Assembly: GCA_043755865.1 (NCBI GenBank)
Contig: JAYUSD010000123.1
Location: 1-21,376, forward strand
Direction: 5' to 3'
Length of the DNA: 21,376 nucleotides
Source: JANMDU01 sp043755865
GTDB taxonomy: Bacteria > Pseudomonadota > Gammaproteobacteria > Burkholderiales > Burkholderiaceae_C
In this document: positions 1 to 6,523 of the stretch, piece by piece
How the letters are laid out: each line of letters opens with the position of its first letter
Numbering within the stretch: position 1 is the stretch's first letter
Notes under the pieces: model-generated
What the model saw: the letters and a program-made list of their open reading frames with translations, nothing else
Databases searched by the model: none
Told to the model about the DNA's origin: nothing
Made by a program: the position numbers and the translations under genes

Positions 1-78
1 CGAGTTTGAGGCATTCCGCTCGTCTTCAGGAGCGGCATACGCAACATCAGCCGAGCGAAATGCCTCAAACTCGCGGCC
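1..78 (-). repeat. Hairpin family A, copy A1 (clipped by the window edge)
   Basis: The arms at 1-22 and 52-73 (CGAGTTTGAGGCATTCCGCT.. against its complement) pair along 22 bases with a single T.G position. The right arm continues with CGGCC to 78, and its partner lies outside the window. Read on the minus strand, the loop contains GATGTTGCGTAT followed by CCGCT, which recurs in copy A2 at 20686-20770. The central part of the stem differs between the copies but remains paired in each. No gene is seen here; open frames across it are incidental. Function unknown. Confidence 0.8.
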
Positions 79-167
79 TGTTGGTTTTCGTGAAGATGTT
101 CGCGCGAAACGCTCGCGACTGTCAAGCCGCAAAGCACGCCGAGATTGGAACTATCCTCGCCCATGCT

Positions 168-293
168 GGCCGGCGATCGCCGCAGGCGACATGACCGATT
201 TTGGCCGCGCAGCGCACAACTATTTCGCGGCAAGTGCCGCGTAACTCGCTGCTCGGGCTCATGAGGGCATGGCGACTGCGGCGATCGCAGGCC
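168..293 (-). repeat. Hairpin family D, copy D1
   Basis: The arms at 168-193 and 268-293 pair at 23 of 26 positions and include GCGATCGCCGCAG. On the minus strand the loop holds CTCATG, then GCGGCACTTGCCGC followed by AAAT, then GCGCTGCG and AAAATCG. The same landmarks occur in the same order in copy D2 at 20450-20594. With A1 and the 89-base spacer at 79-167 it forms the left copy of a composite element. The rest of 1-370 holds nothing else recognisable except the ribosome binding site of the next gene (GCGGAGA at 357-363). Confidence 0.75.
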
Positions 294-370
294 TTGGTAA
301 GCCAACCAACGCAACCCAACAACATCACGATAAACTACGGTGAAGTAACTCAACAAGCGGAGACCCGACA

Positions 371-1897
371 ATGAAACACCCCCTCACACATTGGACGCGC
401 AACACAAAAAAATGGGCGCTCAGCGTGCTCGTTGCGGCGGCGCTGATCGGCTGCGGCACACAGACTGTTAATCCCGTTACCGGGCAGCAAGAGCGCTCGG
501 TGATGAGCGAGGCAGATGAAGTGCGCGAAGGGGCGAAGGCGCATCAGGAAGTGCTCAAAGAATATGGCGTGCTCAAAAATGACCGTGTGCAAAATTATGT
601 GAACGACATTGGCCAGCGGCTGGCCAAGCTGTCGCATCGCAATCAGCTCAAGTGGACGTTTACCGTTTTAGATAGCCCGGAGATCAATGCCTTTGCATTG
701 CCGGGTGGCTACGTCTACATTACGCGCGGGATCATGGCTTACTTGGATAGCGAGGCCGATTTGGCTGGTGTGGTGGGCCATGAGATTGGGCATGTGACGG
801 CTCGGCATGGGGCGCAGCGTGCGACGCGCCAGCAAGATGCGGCACTGGTTGGTTTGCTCGGTGGTGTGCTCGGTGCAGTGCTGGATGCTAAAGGTGGCGG
901 TGGCATCGGCCAGCAAATTGGCGAGGTCTCGCAAGCCGCCGCCGCAGGCTATGTTGCAAAATATGGGCGCGAGCAAGAGCTACAAGCCGACGGTTTGGGC
1001 GCAGAGTATTTGAGCCGGATTAATTACGATCCGCGCAACATGATTGATGTGATCCGCGTGCTGAAAGACCAAGAGCGTTTTGCTCAAGATGTGGCGCGCG
1101 CAGAAGGCCGGCCCGCCTCGCCGGGTGGCAATTCTTGGCTCGCTTCGCATCCCAGCAATGACCAGCGCTTGGAATCAATCAACAAGATCGCCGCGCAATA
1201 CCAAGGCAACAAAAATTATGTGGATGAAGGGCGCATGCGCTATCTGCAAATCATTGATGGCATGGCCTTTGGCGAAAGCCCGGAACAAGGCCTCACGCGC
1301 GGGAGAAATTTTTATCATTCCACTTTGAATTTTGCGATGACCGCGCCTGTGGGTTGGCGTGTTGTCAATCAAGAGGAGCAGATTAATTTTGTGAACCCGG
1401 CAGGTGACGCGGCGCTGATCGTGCAGCTGGCACCACCGAATGCGGGGCGCAACCATGAGGAGATTATTCGCAATGTGGTCAAGCCCGTCTCAGGCCGCAC
1501 CGATCGCTATGCGCTCAACGGCTTGCAGGCGACGCATTTCGTAGGCGCTGTGGCTGCGCAAGGTGGGCAACGCGGCATCGAGCTGACGGTGGCCACAGGC
1601 GCGAGTGGGCAGAATTATTTGATGGTGTATGCTGCCAAAGACGCTGCGGTTTTGCAACGCAACCGCGCCGCGCTGCGCGAAGCAGAAGGCAGTTTTCGCG
1701 GCATGAGTGCACAAGACACGGCGGCGGCTAAGCCTTGGGTGTTGCGCTCAGTCGCATTGCCGCGCGGCGGTTTCGCCGATCTCGCCCGCAGTGCACCGAT
1801 GACCACGCTGCCCGAGCAACAACTCAAGCTGATGAACGGCGTGTATTCCACGGGTGCAGTGCAGCCGGGGACGTTGGTGAAAATGGTGGTGCAGTAG
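371..1897 (+). CDS. M48 family metalloprotease, lipoprotein
   Basis: Predicted zinc-dependent endopeptidase of peptidase family M48 (BepA/YfgC-like), probably anchored in the outer membrane facing the periplasm and active in envelope quality control. The 508-residue product has a lipoprotein signal with lipobox LIGC (Cys28). The zinc motif HEIGH sits at residues 137-141, and the third ligand is probably Glu203 in EQELQAD. The C-terminal part (about residues 300-508) is a conserved extension found in this group and has no TPR repeats that I can see. The start at 371 is supported by GCGGAGA eight bases upstream. The downstream gap of 186 bases before the convergent TPM gene is filled by hairpin B1, which could end transcription. 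Family assignment is firm; the exact substrate is unknown. Confidence 0.9.
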   Translation: MKHPLTHWTRNTKKWALSVLVAAALIGCGTQTVNPVTGQQERSVMSEADEVREGAKAHQEVLKEYGVLKNDRVQNYVNDIGQRLAKLSHRNQLKWTFTVLDSPEINAFALPGGYVYITRGIMAYLDSEADLAGVVGHEIGHVTARHGAQRATRQQDAALVGLLGGVLGAVLDAKGGGGIGQQIGEVSQAAAAGYVAKYGREQELQADGLGAEYLSRINYDPRNMIDVIRVLKDQERFAQDVARAEGRPASPGGNSWLASHPSNDQRLESINKIAAQYQGNKNYVDEGRMRYLQIIDGMAFGESPEQGLTRGRNFYHSTLNFAMTAPVGWRVVNQEEQINFVNPAGDAALIVQLAPPNAGRNHEEIIRNVVKPVSGRTDRYALNGLQATHFVGAVAAQGGQRGIELTVATGASGQNYLMVYAAKDAAVLQRNRAALREAEGSFRGMSAQDTAAAKPWVLRSVALPRGGFADLARSAPMTTLPEQQLKLMNGVYSTGAVQPGTLVKMVVQ

Positions 1898-1933
1898 GCA
1901 TTGTTGTATCCGCAACCTGACTGGCCCGATCCC

Positions 1934-2062
1934 GCAAGATTGCGCTACCCGCACGTTTTGCTTCGTGTCCTCCGGCGGCGTTAGATTTAATTTTCGTCCG
2001 GGAAACTGGTTTCGCCGCCTCCCCCTTTACCTACGCAAAACGCGCGGGTAGCACAATCTTGC
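1934..2062 (+). repeat. Hairpin family B, copy B1
   Basis: The 28-base arms at 1934-1961 and 2035-2062 pair at all but two positions; both exceptions are A.C on this strand and G.U on the other. Inside lie TGTCCTCCGGCGGCG and CGCCGCCTCCCCCTTTAC, which form an inner GGCGGCG/CGCCGCC stem around an AT-rich loop. The core matches copies B2 and B3, but the arms do not. It sits between two convergent genes. A short perfect hairpin, GCGTGATTTCACGC, follows at 2065-2078. Confidence 0.8.
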
Positions 2063-2083
2063 TAGCGTGATTTCACGCAACGT

Positions 2084-2632
2084 CTAGCGTACATCTGGCC
2101 GATTGCTCAGCTCGTTCGGATTTGTGGCGTCTGCGTGCGCAGGAAAGTGCTGCACCAGCAACGCAGTTATTTCCTCCAGTGCCTGCGTGAGCCCGCGCTC
2201 GAAATCGCCCTGCTTGAGATGGGCACTCAGCTTATTCACAGATTCTTGCCAAAAAGTACTGTTTGCCGGCATAGATACTGCGCGGTCTGCTACTATTTCT
2301 ATAGCATTCTCGGCGAGAAGAAGATAGATTAATACGCCGTTGTTTTGCGCCGTATCCCAGACACGTAGCTTGCCAAACATGGCAATCGCGCGTTCGCGTG
2401 GCGCGGCATCGCGCCACAGATAGCTCATCGGCAGGCCCGCTTCTATGCAGATGCGAATCTCGCCCGTATGACGTGCTTCACTTGCTGCGGTGAAGCGTTC
2501 TAATTTTGAAAGAAGCTCGGGAGGTACGGCGCGGCGCACATCGCTTTCGTCCATCCAGCGGTGTTTCCAGATACGCGAAAGCTTGGCAAAGAAGTTGCGT
2601 TGCGCGTGGAGGACGTGAGTTTGTTTCATCAT
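2084..2632 (-). CDS. TPM domain protein, second of the pair
   Basis: 182-residue TPM-domain protein (YgcG/TPM_phosphatase family) without a signal peptide or membrane segment. The family core is visible as NGVLIYLLLAENAIEIVADR, where EIVADR is the usual conserved motif. It directly abuts the upstream TPM gene: that gene's TAG at 2633-2635 is followed at once by this ATG, so translation is probably coupled. lemA, tpm and tpm form one unit. Residues about 110-128 (AIEIVADRAVSMPANS..) are encoded by DNA that resembles the dispersed family C repeat. Biochemical function of this family is not settled. Confidence 0.85.
   Translation of the reverse strand: MMKQTHVLHAQRNFFAKLSRIWKHRWMDESDVRRAVPPELLSKLERFTAASEARHTGEIRICIEAGLPMSYLWRDAAPRERAIAMFGKLRVWDTAQNNGVLIYLLLAENAIEIVADRAVSMPANSTFWQESVNKLSAHLKQGDFERGLTQALEEITALLVQHFPAHADATNPNELSNRPDVR
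2248..2306 (-). repeat. Family C repeat inside the second TPM gene
   Basis: On the minus strand this reads GCTATAGAAATAGTAGCA, then GACCGCGCAGTATCTATG, then GCCGGCAAACAGT. The last 13 bases also occur exactly in the intergenic copy at 3575-3639. The middle matches the copy inside hpaF (about 32 of 41 positions over the shared stretch). It is read in frame as protein. Confidence 0.6.
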
Positions 2633-3589
2633 CTAAAAATCTCCGCTCGCGCCGCCACCGCCGAAATCGCCGCCACCGCCAGAGCTGAAGCCACCACCAC
2701 CACCGCCTCCGCTGCCCCAGCCGCCCCCTCCCATGCCGCCGATCGCGCCGCCTGCGCCCCAAGCGCCCGCGTTACCGCGCGAGCGGCCGCGCTGGCCCGT
2801 CACGCTGCGGCCAAAGCTCGATATCAGTGTAAAGATCAGCACCACGACGCCCGCAATCCCAGCGAGTACCATGCTGGCCGTGACGAAAAAAGCGATGCCG
2901 CCCACCGCACCACCGGTCACGAGAGAGCCGAGTTTGTTGCCAAAAATGCCTTTGGCTATTGAGCCGGCAATCGGTACGGCAAACAACAGAAAGAAAAGCA
3001 AGTTCTGCCAATCAAAGCCAAAATCTTGCGGATCAAAGCCACCTTGCTGTGATTTGGCAGAAGAAGCGGGCGTGGGCAGGTTCTCCGCGCCGATGCGTTT
3101 GTCTAGCGCTTCTATCGTGGCTTCAATGCCTTGCGCATACTGACCCGCTTTGAGTGCGGGCGCTAGCGCGTTGCTGATGATTTGCTTGGCCGCCAAATCA
3201 GGAATCGCGCCCTCTAAGCTTTTGGCCACTTCGATGCGCAATTTGCGATCACCTGTGGCAATGATGATCAGCACGCCGTCGCCCACATCGCGCCGCCCAA
3301 TTTTCCATGCGTTGGACACGCGGTTGGCATAGCTTGAAATATCCTCGGGCGCCACAGTGTTCACCAGCAACACCACAATTTGCGTGCCACGGGTTTGTTC
3401 GATGCGCGCGAGTTGCGTATCGATACTGCCCGCCTCGCCAGCGGTGAGAATTTTCGCAGTATCCACCACGCGGCCCGACAGCGCAGGCACAGCTTGCTGC
3501 GACCAAACCGCTGCGCCAGCCATGAGCAGCAGGCCAGCAAGCACCCCACGCAGCACCGCACACAAGCTTTTAGTCACTACGAAATTCAT
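2633..3589 (-). CDS. TPM domain protein with Gly-rich tail (YgcG family)
   Basis: 318-residue TPM-domain protein. It has an N-terminal signal peptide or anchor (residues 1-30, ending about VWSQQA), then the TPM domain (about 35-165; SGRVVDTAKIL and VGDGVLIIIATGDRKLRIEV are typical), then a linker. Hydrophobic segments follow at about 195-250, then a tail rich in glycine (GGMGGGGWGSGGGGGGGF and onward). Such proteins sit in the membrane, and genes beside lemA are common. The ATG at 3589 lies inside a family C repeat, so the first five or six codons (MNFVVT) derive from it, and no Shine-Dalgarno sequence precedes it. Later starts would destroy the signal peptide. Confidence 0.88.
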   Translation of the reverse strand: MNFVVTKSLCAVLRGVLAGLLLMAGAAVWSQQAVPALSGRVVDTAKILTAGEAGSIDTQLARIEQTRGTQIVVLLVNTVAPEDISSYANRVSNAWKIGRRDVGDGVLIIIATGDRKLRIEVAKSLEGAIPDLAAKQIISNALAPALKAGQYAQGIEATIEALDKRIGAENLPTPASSAKSQQGGFDPQDFGFDWQNLLFFLLFAVPIAGSIAKGIFGNKLGSLVTGGAVGGIAFFVTASMVLAGIAGVVVLIFTLISSFGRSVTGQRGRSRGNAGAWGAGGAIGGMGGGGWGSGGGGGGGFSSGGGGDFGGGGASGDF

Positions 3590-3639
3590 AGCACGCTGCG
3601 CATATTCTGTGCCGGCAAACAGTCTATTTTGCTTAAAAT
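3575..3639 (+). repeat. Family C repeat between lemA and the TPM gene
   Basis: This reads CACTACGAAATTCATAGCA, then GCGCATATTCTGTGCCGGC, then TATTTTGCTTAAAATC. It aligns over its full length with the copies at 13068-13130 and 20334-20400. The left part, read on the minus strand, carries the start codon of the TPM gene; the right end touches the lemA stop codon. Confidence 0.8.
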
Positions 3640-4232
3640 CACTTCTTGTTGAAGTCTACGGTAGGCGGCACGGCAATTTGCGCCTCATTGGCCACAGCAA
3701 AGCTGGCCTTGGGCTCATAGCTGAAGACCTTGGCCGTTATGTTGCTGGGGAAGCTACGCGTGAGGACGTTGTACTCCTCAATGGTTTTGATGTAGCGGTT
3801 GCGTGCTACGGTGATGCGGTTTTCTGTGCCTTCAAGCTGCACGCGCAGGTCTTGAAAACCTTGGTTGGCCTTCAAATTGGGATAGTTTTCCGTGACAACG
3901 AGCAAGCGTGAAAGCGCGGAGCTGACCTCGCCTTGGGCGGCTTGAAATTTCTTCATGGCTTCGGGGTTGTTCAGCATCTCGGGCGTCATTTGAATGCTGG
4001 TGGCTTTGGAGCGCGCTTCGATGACTTTCACAAGCGTGTCTTGCTCAAAGCCCGCTTCACCTTTGACGGTGTTCACGATATTGGGGATCAAATCGGCACG
4101 GCGCTGGTACTGGTTCAGCACCTCGCTCCAAGCGGCTTTGGATTGCTCATCCAAACGCTGAAAATCGTTGTAGCCGCAACCCGTGAGAAGGGCGGTGCAG
4201 GTGAGTAGAAAAGTCAGAAGCATTTTTTTCAT
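3639..4232 (-). CDS. lemA: LemA family lipoprotein
   Basis: 197-residue LemA family protein: a short N-terminal lipoprotein signal (lipobox LLTGC, Cys19) followed by the long helical LemA domain. Typical family sequence includes YQRRADLIPNIVNTVKG near residue 43 and YPNLKANQGFQDLRVQLEGT near residues 117-136, then ENRITVARNRYI. The usual length is about 190 residues. It is first in a minus-strand unit with two TPM genes, an arrangement common in bacteria. The molecular function of LemA is not established. Divergent from the gene at 4296, so promoters for both directions should lie in 4233-4295, but I see no clear consensus there. Confidence 0.93.
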   Translation of the reverse strand: MKKMLLTFLLTCTALLTGCGYNDFQRLDEQSKAAWSEVLNQYQRRADLIPNIVNTVKGEAGFEQDTLVKVIEARSKATSIQMTPEMLNNPEAMKKFQAAQGEVSSALSRLLVVTENYPNLKANQGFQDLRVQLEGTENRITVARNRYIKTIEEYNVLTRSFPSNITAKVFSYEPKASFAVANEAQIAVPPTVDFNKK

Positions 4233-4295
4233 GGCGAGTCCTGATTAAAAAGCGCAGCATGGCTTGCTGCAACTGCATAACGTTAGCATAGATGG

Positions 4296-5057
4296 ATGCA
4301 AGTCTCGCCTTATCAAGCCCTGTCTGCCCTCAATCGAGGTGCATTCACCACATCTACGCAACCCGATTTGCTGATCGCGGGCGCAACGGGCGTGCTGGGC
4401 AATGCGGTGCTGCGCCGCCTTGTGGGTGTGCATCGGTATGCGCATACGCTCGTGCTCGCACGCGAGCCAGTGCAGCAAGGCATGCGCTTGCTTTCCTTGC
4501 ATTTGGTTGCAGGGCAGATCACCGATTGGCCGGCTGACTTGCACTGCGATGTAGCAGTAATCATGTTTGAGCCGCCGCGCATGTACTACGAGCGTGAGCG
4601 TGCGCTGTGGACGCCGGAGCCGGGCGAACTCATCGCATTGGCTACTTGGCTGCGCAGTTGCGGCGCAAACACTTTGGCTGTCGTGTTGCCGCATGCGCAG
4701 GGCACACTGCCCGAATCGCTCAAGCGGGGCTTGGCATCGCTGGATGAGCTGGCCTTAGCATCGATCGGTTTTGAGCGGCTCTTGATCCTGCGCAGTGCCG
4801 AAAAACCAGCGGCGTTGCAGCACACGCATGTGCTGGACAAGCTTGCGCGCTGGATGCTGGGTATCTTCAAATTCATGATCCCAGCGCAAGAGCTGCCGGC
4901 GCGGCCAACAAAGATTGCAGAAATCGTGGACGCGTTGCTACAAACAGCGCCAGCGGGCATCACCGTGCTCTCGCCGCAAGACATGTGGGAGCTGTCGCAG
5001 GGCAGTGCGCAAGATCTGGTGCAGCAGACAGCGCGTCGCTGGCCTCGCGCTTCATGA
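4296..5057 (+). CDS. Rossmann-fold (NAD(P)-dependent epimerase-like) protein, role unknown
   Basis: 253-residue protein with an N-terminal nucleotide-binding motif, LLIAGATGVLGNAVLRRL (GxxGxxG, about residues 25-42), as in atypical short-chain dehydrogenase/NAD-dependent epimerase proteins. The rest is compatible with a small oxidoreductase-like fold (VAVIMFEPPRMYYERERALW, then VVLPHAQGTLPESLKRGLAS), but the YxxxK catalytic motif is not evident. An overlapping ATG lies at 4292 in another frame. It precedes hpaG1 by 18 bases on the same strand and may be cotranscribed with the hpa genes, although it is not a known member of that pathway. I do not recognise a specific function. Confidence 0.7.
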   Translation: MQVSPYQALSALNRGAFTTSTQPDLLIAGATGVLGNAVLRRLVGVHRYAHTLVLAREPVQQGMRLLSLHLVAGQITDWPADLHCDVAVIMFEPPRMYYERERALWTPEPGELIALATWLRSCGANTLAVVLPHAQGTLPESLKRGLASLDELALASIGFERLLILRSAEKPAALQHTHVLDKLARWMLGIFKFMIPAQELPARPTKIAEIVDALLQTAPAGITVLSPQDMWELSQGSAQDLVQQTARRWPRAS

Positions 5058-5075
5058 TAAGGTTAAGAGACTGCC

Positions 5076-5771
5076 ATGAGTCCACAAAGTCAAGCCGCCG
5101 CATCCGGCGCCGTGCAAACGGTGTACGGCAGCCTCACGCACCATCGCGCCGAGCTGCAAGCCTTGGGTGATGCAGTGCATGAGAGCCCACATAACGCGCC
5201 TCCAGTCGCGCCCGTGCTCTACATCAAGCCGGCGAATACATTCAGTGCGTTTGGCCAAACGCTTCATTTGCCAGCAGGGCCTGCACAACTGCAAGCGCGC
5301 GCCTGTGTGGGATTGATTTATAAGCCAAATCAGCATGTAGCCGGCATAGAATATGTGCAATATGCTATTAAAACCATAGCATTTGCAGATTGGCAAATGG
5401 CAGTACTGTGTGACCTTACTTTGCCGCAGAGCAGTTTTTATCGCCCGCCGCTGCGCTTTAATGCGCTGGATGGCTCGCTTGCTTTGCCGCAAAACTGGAT
5501 GCCGTGGTCAAAAGATGGCTTGGCTCGCGAACGGATTGAAACTTGGATCAATGGCGAGTGTGTGCACAGATATCAAACGCAAGCTTGGATCAATTCAGCA
5601 CAAGAACAGCTGGAAGCGGTGAGCGAATTTATCGCTTGGCAAGTGGGAGATGTGCTCATGCTCGGCTGCCCGCCCGATGCGCCGATGGTGAGCGTTGGCG
5701 ATGCGGTCCAGACGCGAATGCTGGGCCAAATTTTTACGCAAACGAAGATTGACGCAGAGGAGGCGCCATGA
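5076..5771 (+). CDS. hpaG1: Fumarylacetoacetate hydrolase-like protein, HpaG1 (divergent)
   Basis: 231-residue protein matching the N-terminal half of the bifunctional HpaG/HpcE decarboxylase-isomerase of homoprotocatechuate breakdown. Seen: HHRAELQALGDAVHESPHNA, VLYIKPANTF, then SFYRPPLRF, and near the end ISWQ-like FIAWQVGDVLMLGCPPDAP. It should act with HpaG2 to convert 5-oxopent-3-ene-1,2,5-tricarboxylate to 2-oxohept-3-enedioate. Odd points: the usual CRDGF after the FYRP motif is replaced, and residues 82-102 are encoded by a family C repeat read in frame. From memory of E. coli HpaG this lengthens the segment before SFYRP by about seven residues. It overlaps hpaG2 by four bases (ATGA). 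The HpaG1 role rests mainly on context and the partial motif match. Confidence 0.72.
   Translation: MSPQSQAAASGAVQTVYGSLTHHRAELQALGDAVHESPHNAPPVAPVLYIKPANTFSAFGQTLHLPAGPAQLQARACVGLIYKPNQHVAGIEYVQYAIKTIAFADWQMAVLCDLTLPQSSFYRPPLRFNALDGSLALPQNWMPWSKDGLARERIETWINGECVHRYQTQAWINSAQEQLEAVSEFIAWQVGDVLMLGCPPDAPMVSVGDAVQTRMLGQIFTQTKIDAEEAP
5317..5381 (-). repeat. Family C repeat in frame inside hpaG1
   Basis: The plus strand contains TAGCCGGCATAGAATATG (5339-5356), identical to the complement of the intergenic copy at 13068-13130, followed by TGCTATTAAAACCATAGCA. The flank TTATAAGCC corresponds to the TTAAGC end of other copies. No stop codon arises in the hpaG1 frame, which reads through it as residues 82-102. 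Confidence 0.82.
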
Positions 5772-6523
5772 AACAGGCCCGCGTGATCTATCAAGGCAGC
5801 GATCAATTCGCGCAAGAACGCGATGGCATGCTTTTACTCGCAGATGGCCAGCGCGTGAGCTTTGATGATGTGCGCTGGCTGCCCCCGCTTGCACCCGTTG
5901 CTACGGCACGCACCATTCTCTGCCTTGGCCTCAACTACGCCGACCACGCCAAAGAACTCGCCTTCAAGCCACCCGTCGAGCCGCTTGCATTTCTTAAAGG
6001 CCAAAGCAGCTTGATTGGCCACCGCGAGCAGACGCTGCGCCCGAAAGACGTGAAATTCATGCACTACGAATGCGAGCTGGCCGTGGTGATTGGCCGCACA
6101 GCAAAAAACGTAAAACAAAGCGATGCCTATGATTTCGTACATGGCTACACCGTGGCCAACGATTACGCGATTCGCGACTATCTGGAAAACTGGTACCGCC
6201 CAAATTTGAAAGTCAAAGGCCGCGCCACCTGCACGCCACTCGGCCCTTGGTTGGTGGACGTCAAAGACATTGCCGACCCGATGAGTTTGAATCTGCAAAC
6301 CACCGTCAACGGCTCCATCACGCAGCGCGGCAACACGCGCAACATGATCTTCGGCATCCCTGCTTTGATCGAATATTTCACTGGCTTTATGACGCTGCGC
6401 CCCGGCGATCTGATCCTTACTGGCACGCCCGATGGCGTGGTCGATTGCCCTGCGGGCAGCGTGATCGAATGCAGTATCGAAGGCATCGGCACTTTGCAAA
6501 GCACTATTTTTTCAACGCCATGA
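5768..6523 (+). CDS. hpaG2: HpaG2, 2-hydroxyhepta-2,4-diene-1,7-dioate isomerase / OPET decarboxylase subunit
   Basis: 251-residue fumarylacetoacetate hydrolase-family protein matching the C-terminal half of HpaG/HpcE. Seen: LCLGLNYADHAKELAFKPPV (about 56-75), MHYECELAVVIGR with the E-x-E metal ligands (about 98-110), HGYTVANDYAIRDYLENWYR with the Asp ligand, and DLILTGTPDGV near the C terminus. It catalyses the decarboxylation/isomerisation step after HpaF in the cytoplasm. GAGGAGG lies just upstream of the ATG, which overlaps the hpaG1 stop. The gene overlaps hpaE by four bases (ATGA at 6520), indicating one tightly coupled transcript. Confidence 0.92.
   Translation: MKQARVIYQGSDQFAQERDGMLLLADGQRVSFDDVRWLPPLAPVATARTILCLGLNYADHAKELAFKPPVEPLAFLKGQSSLIGHREQTLRPKDVKFMHYECELAVVIGRTAKNVKQSDAYDFVHGYTVANDYAIRDYLENWYRPNLKVKGRATCTPLGPWLVDVKDIADPMSLNLQTTVNGSITQRGNTRNMIFGIPALIEYFTGFMTLRPGDLILTGTPDGVVDCPAGSVIECSIEGIGTLQSTIFSTP

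Noticed and set aside
1934..2062. Hairpins as RAYT-associated REP sequences
   Set aside because: The GTAG tetranucleotide seen near B1 and B2 is absent from B3, the arms are too long and too variable, and no RAYT gene is present.
2640..2760. Low-complexity tract of CCGCCACCG-type repeats
   Set aside because: It is explained by the glycine-rich tail of the TPM protein on the minus strand.
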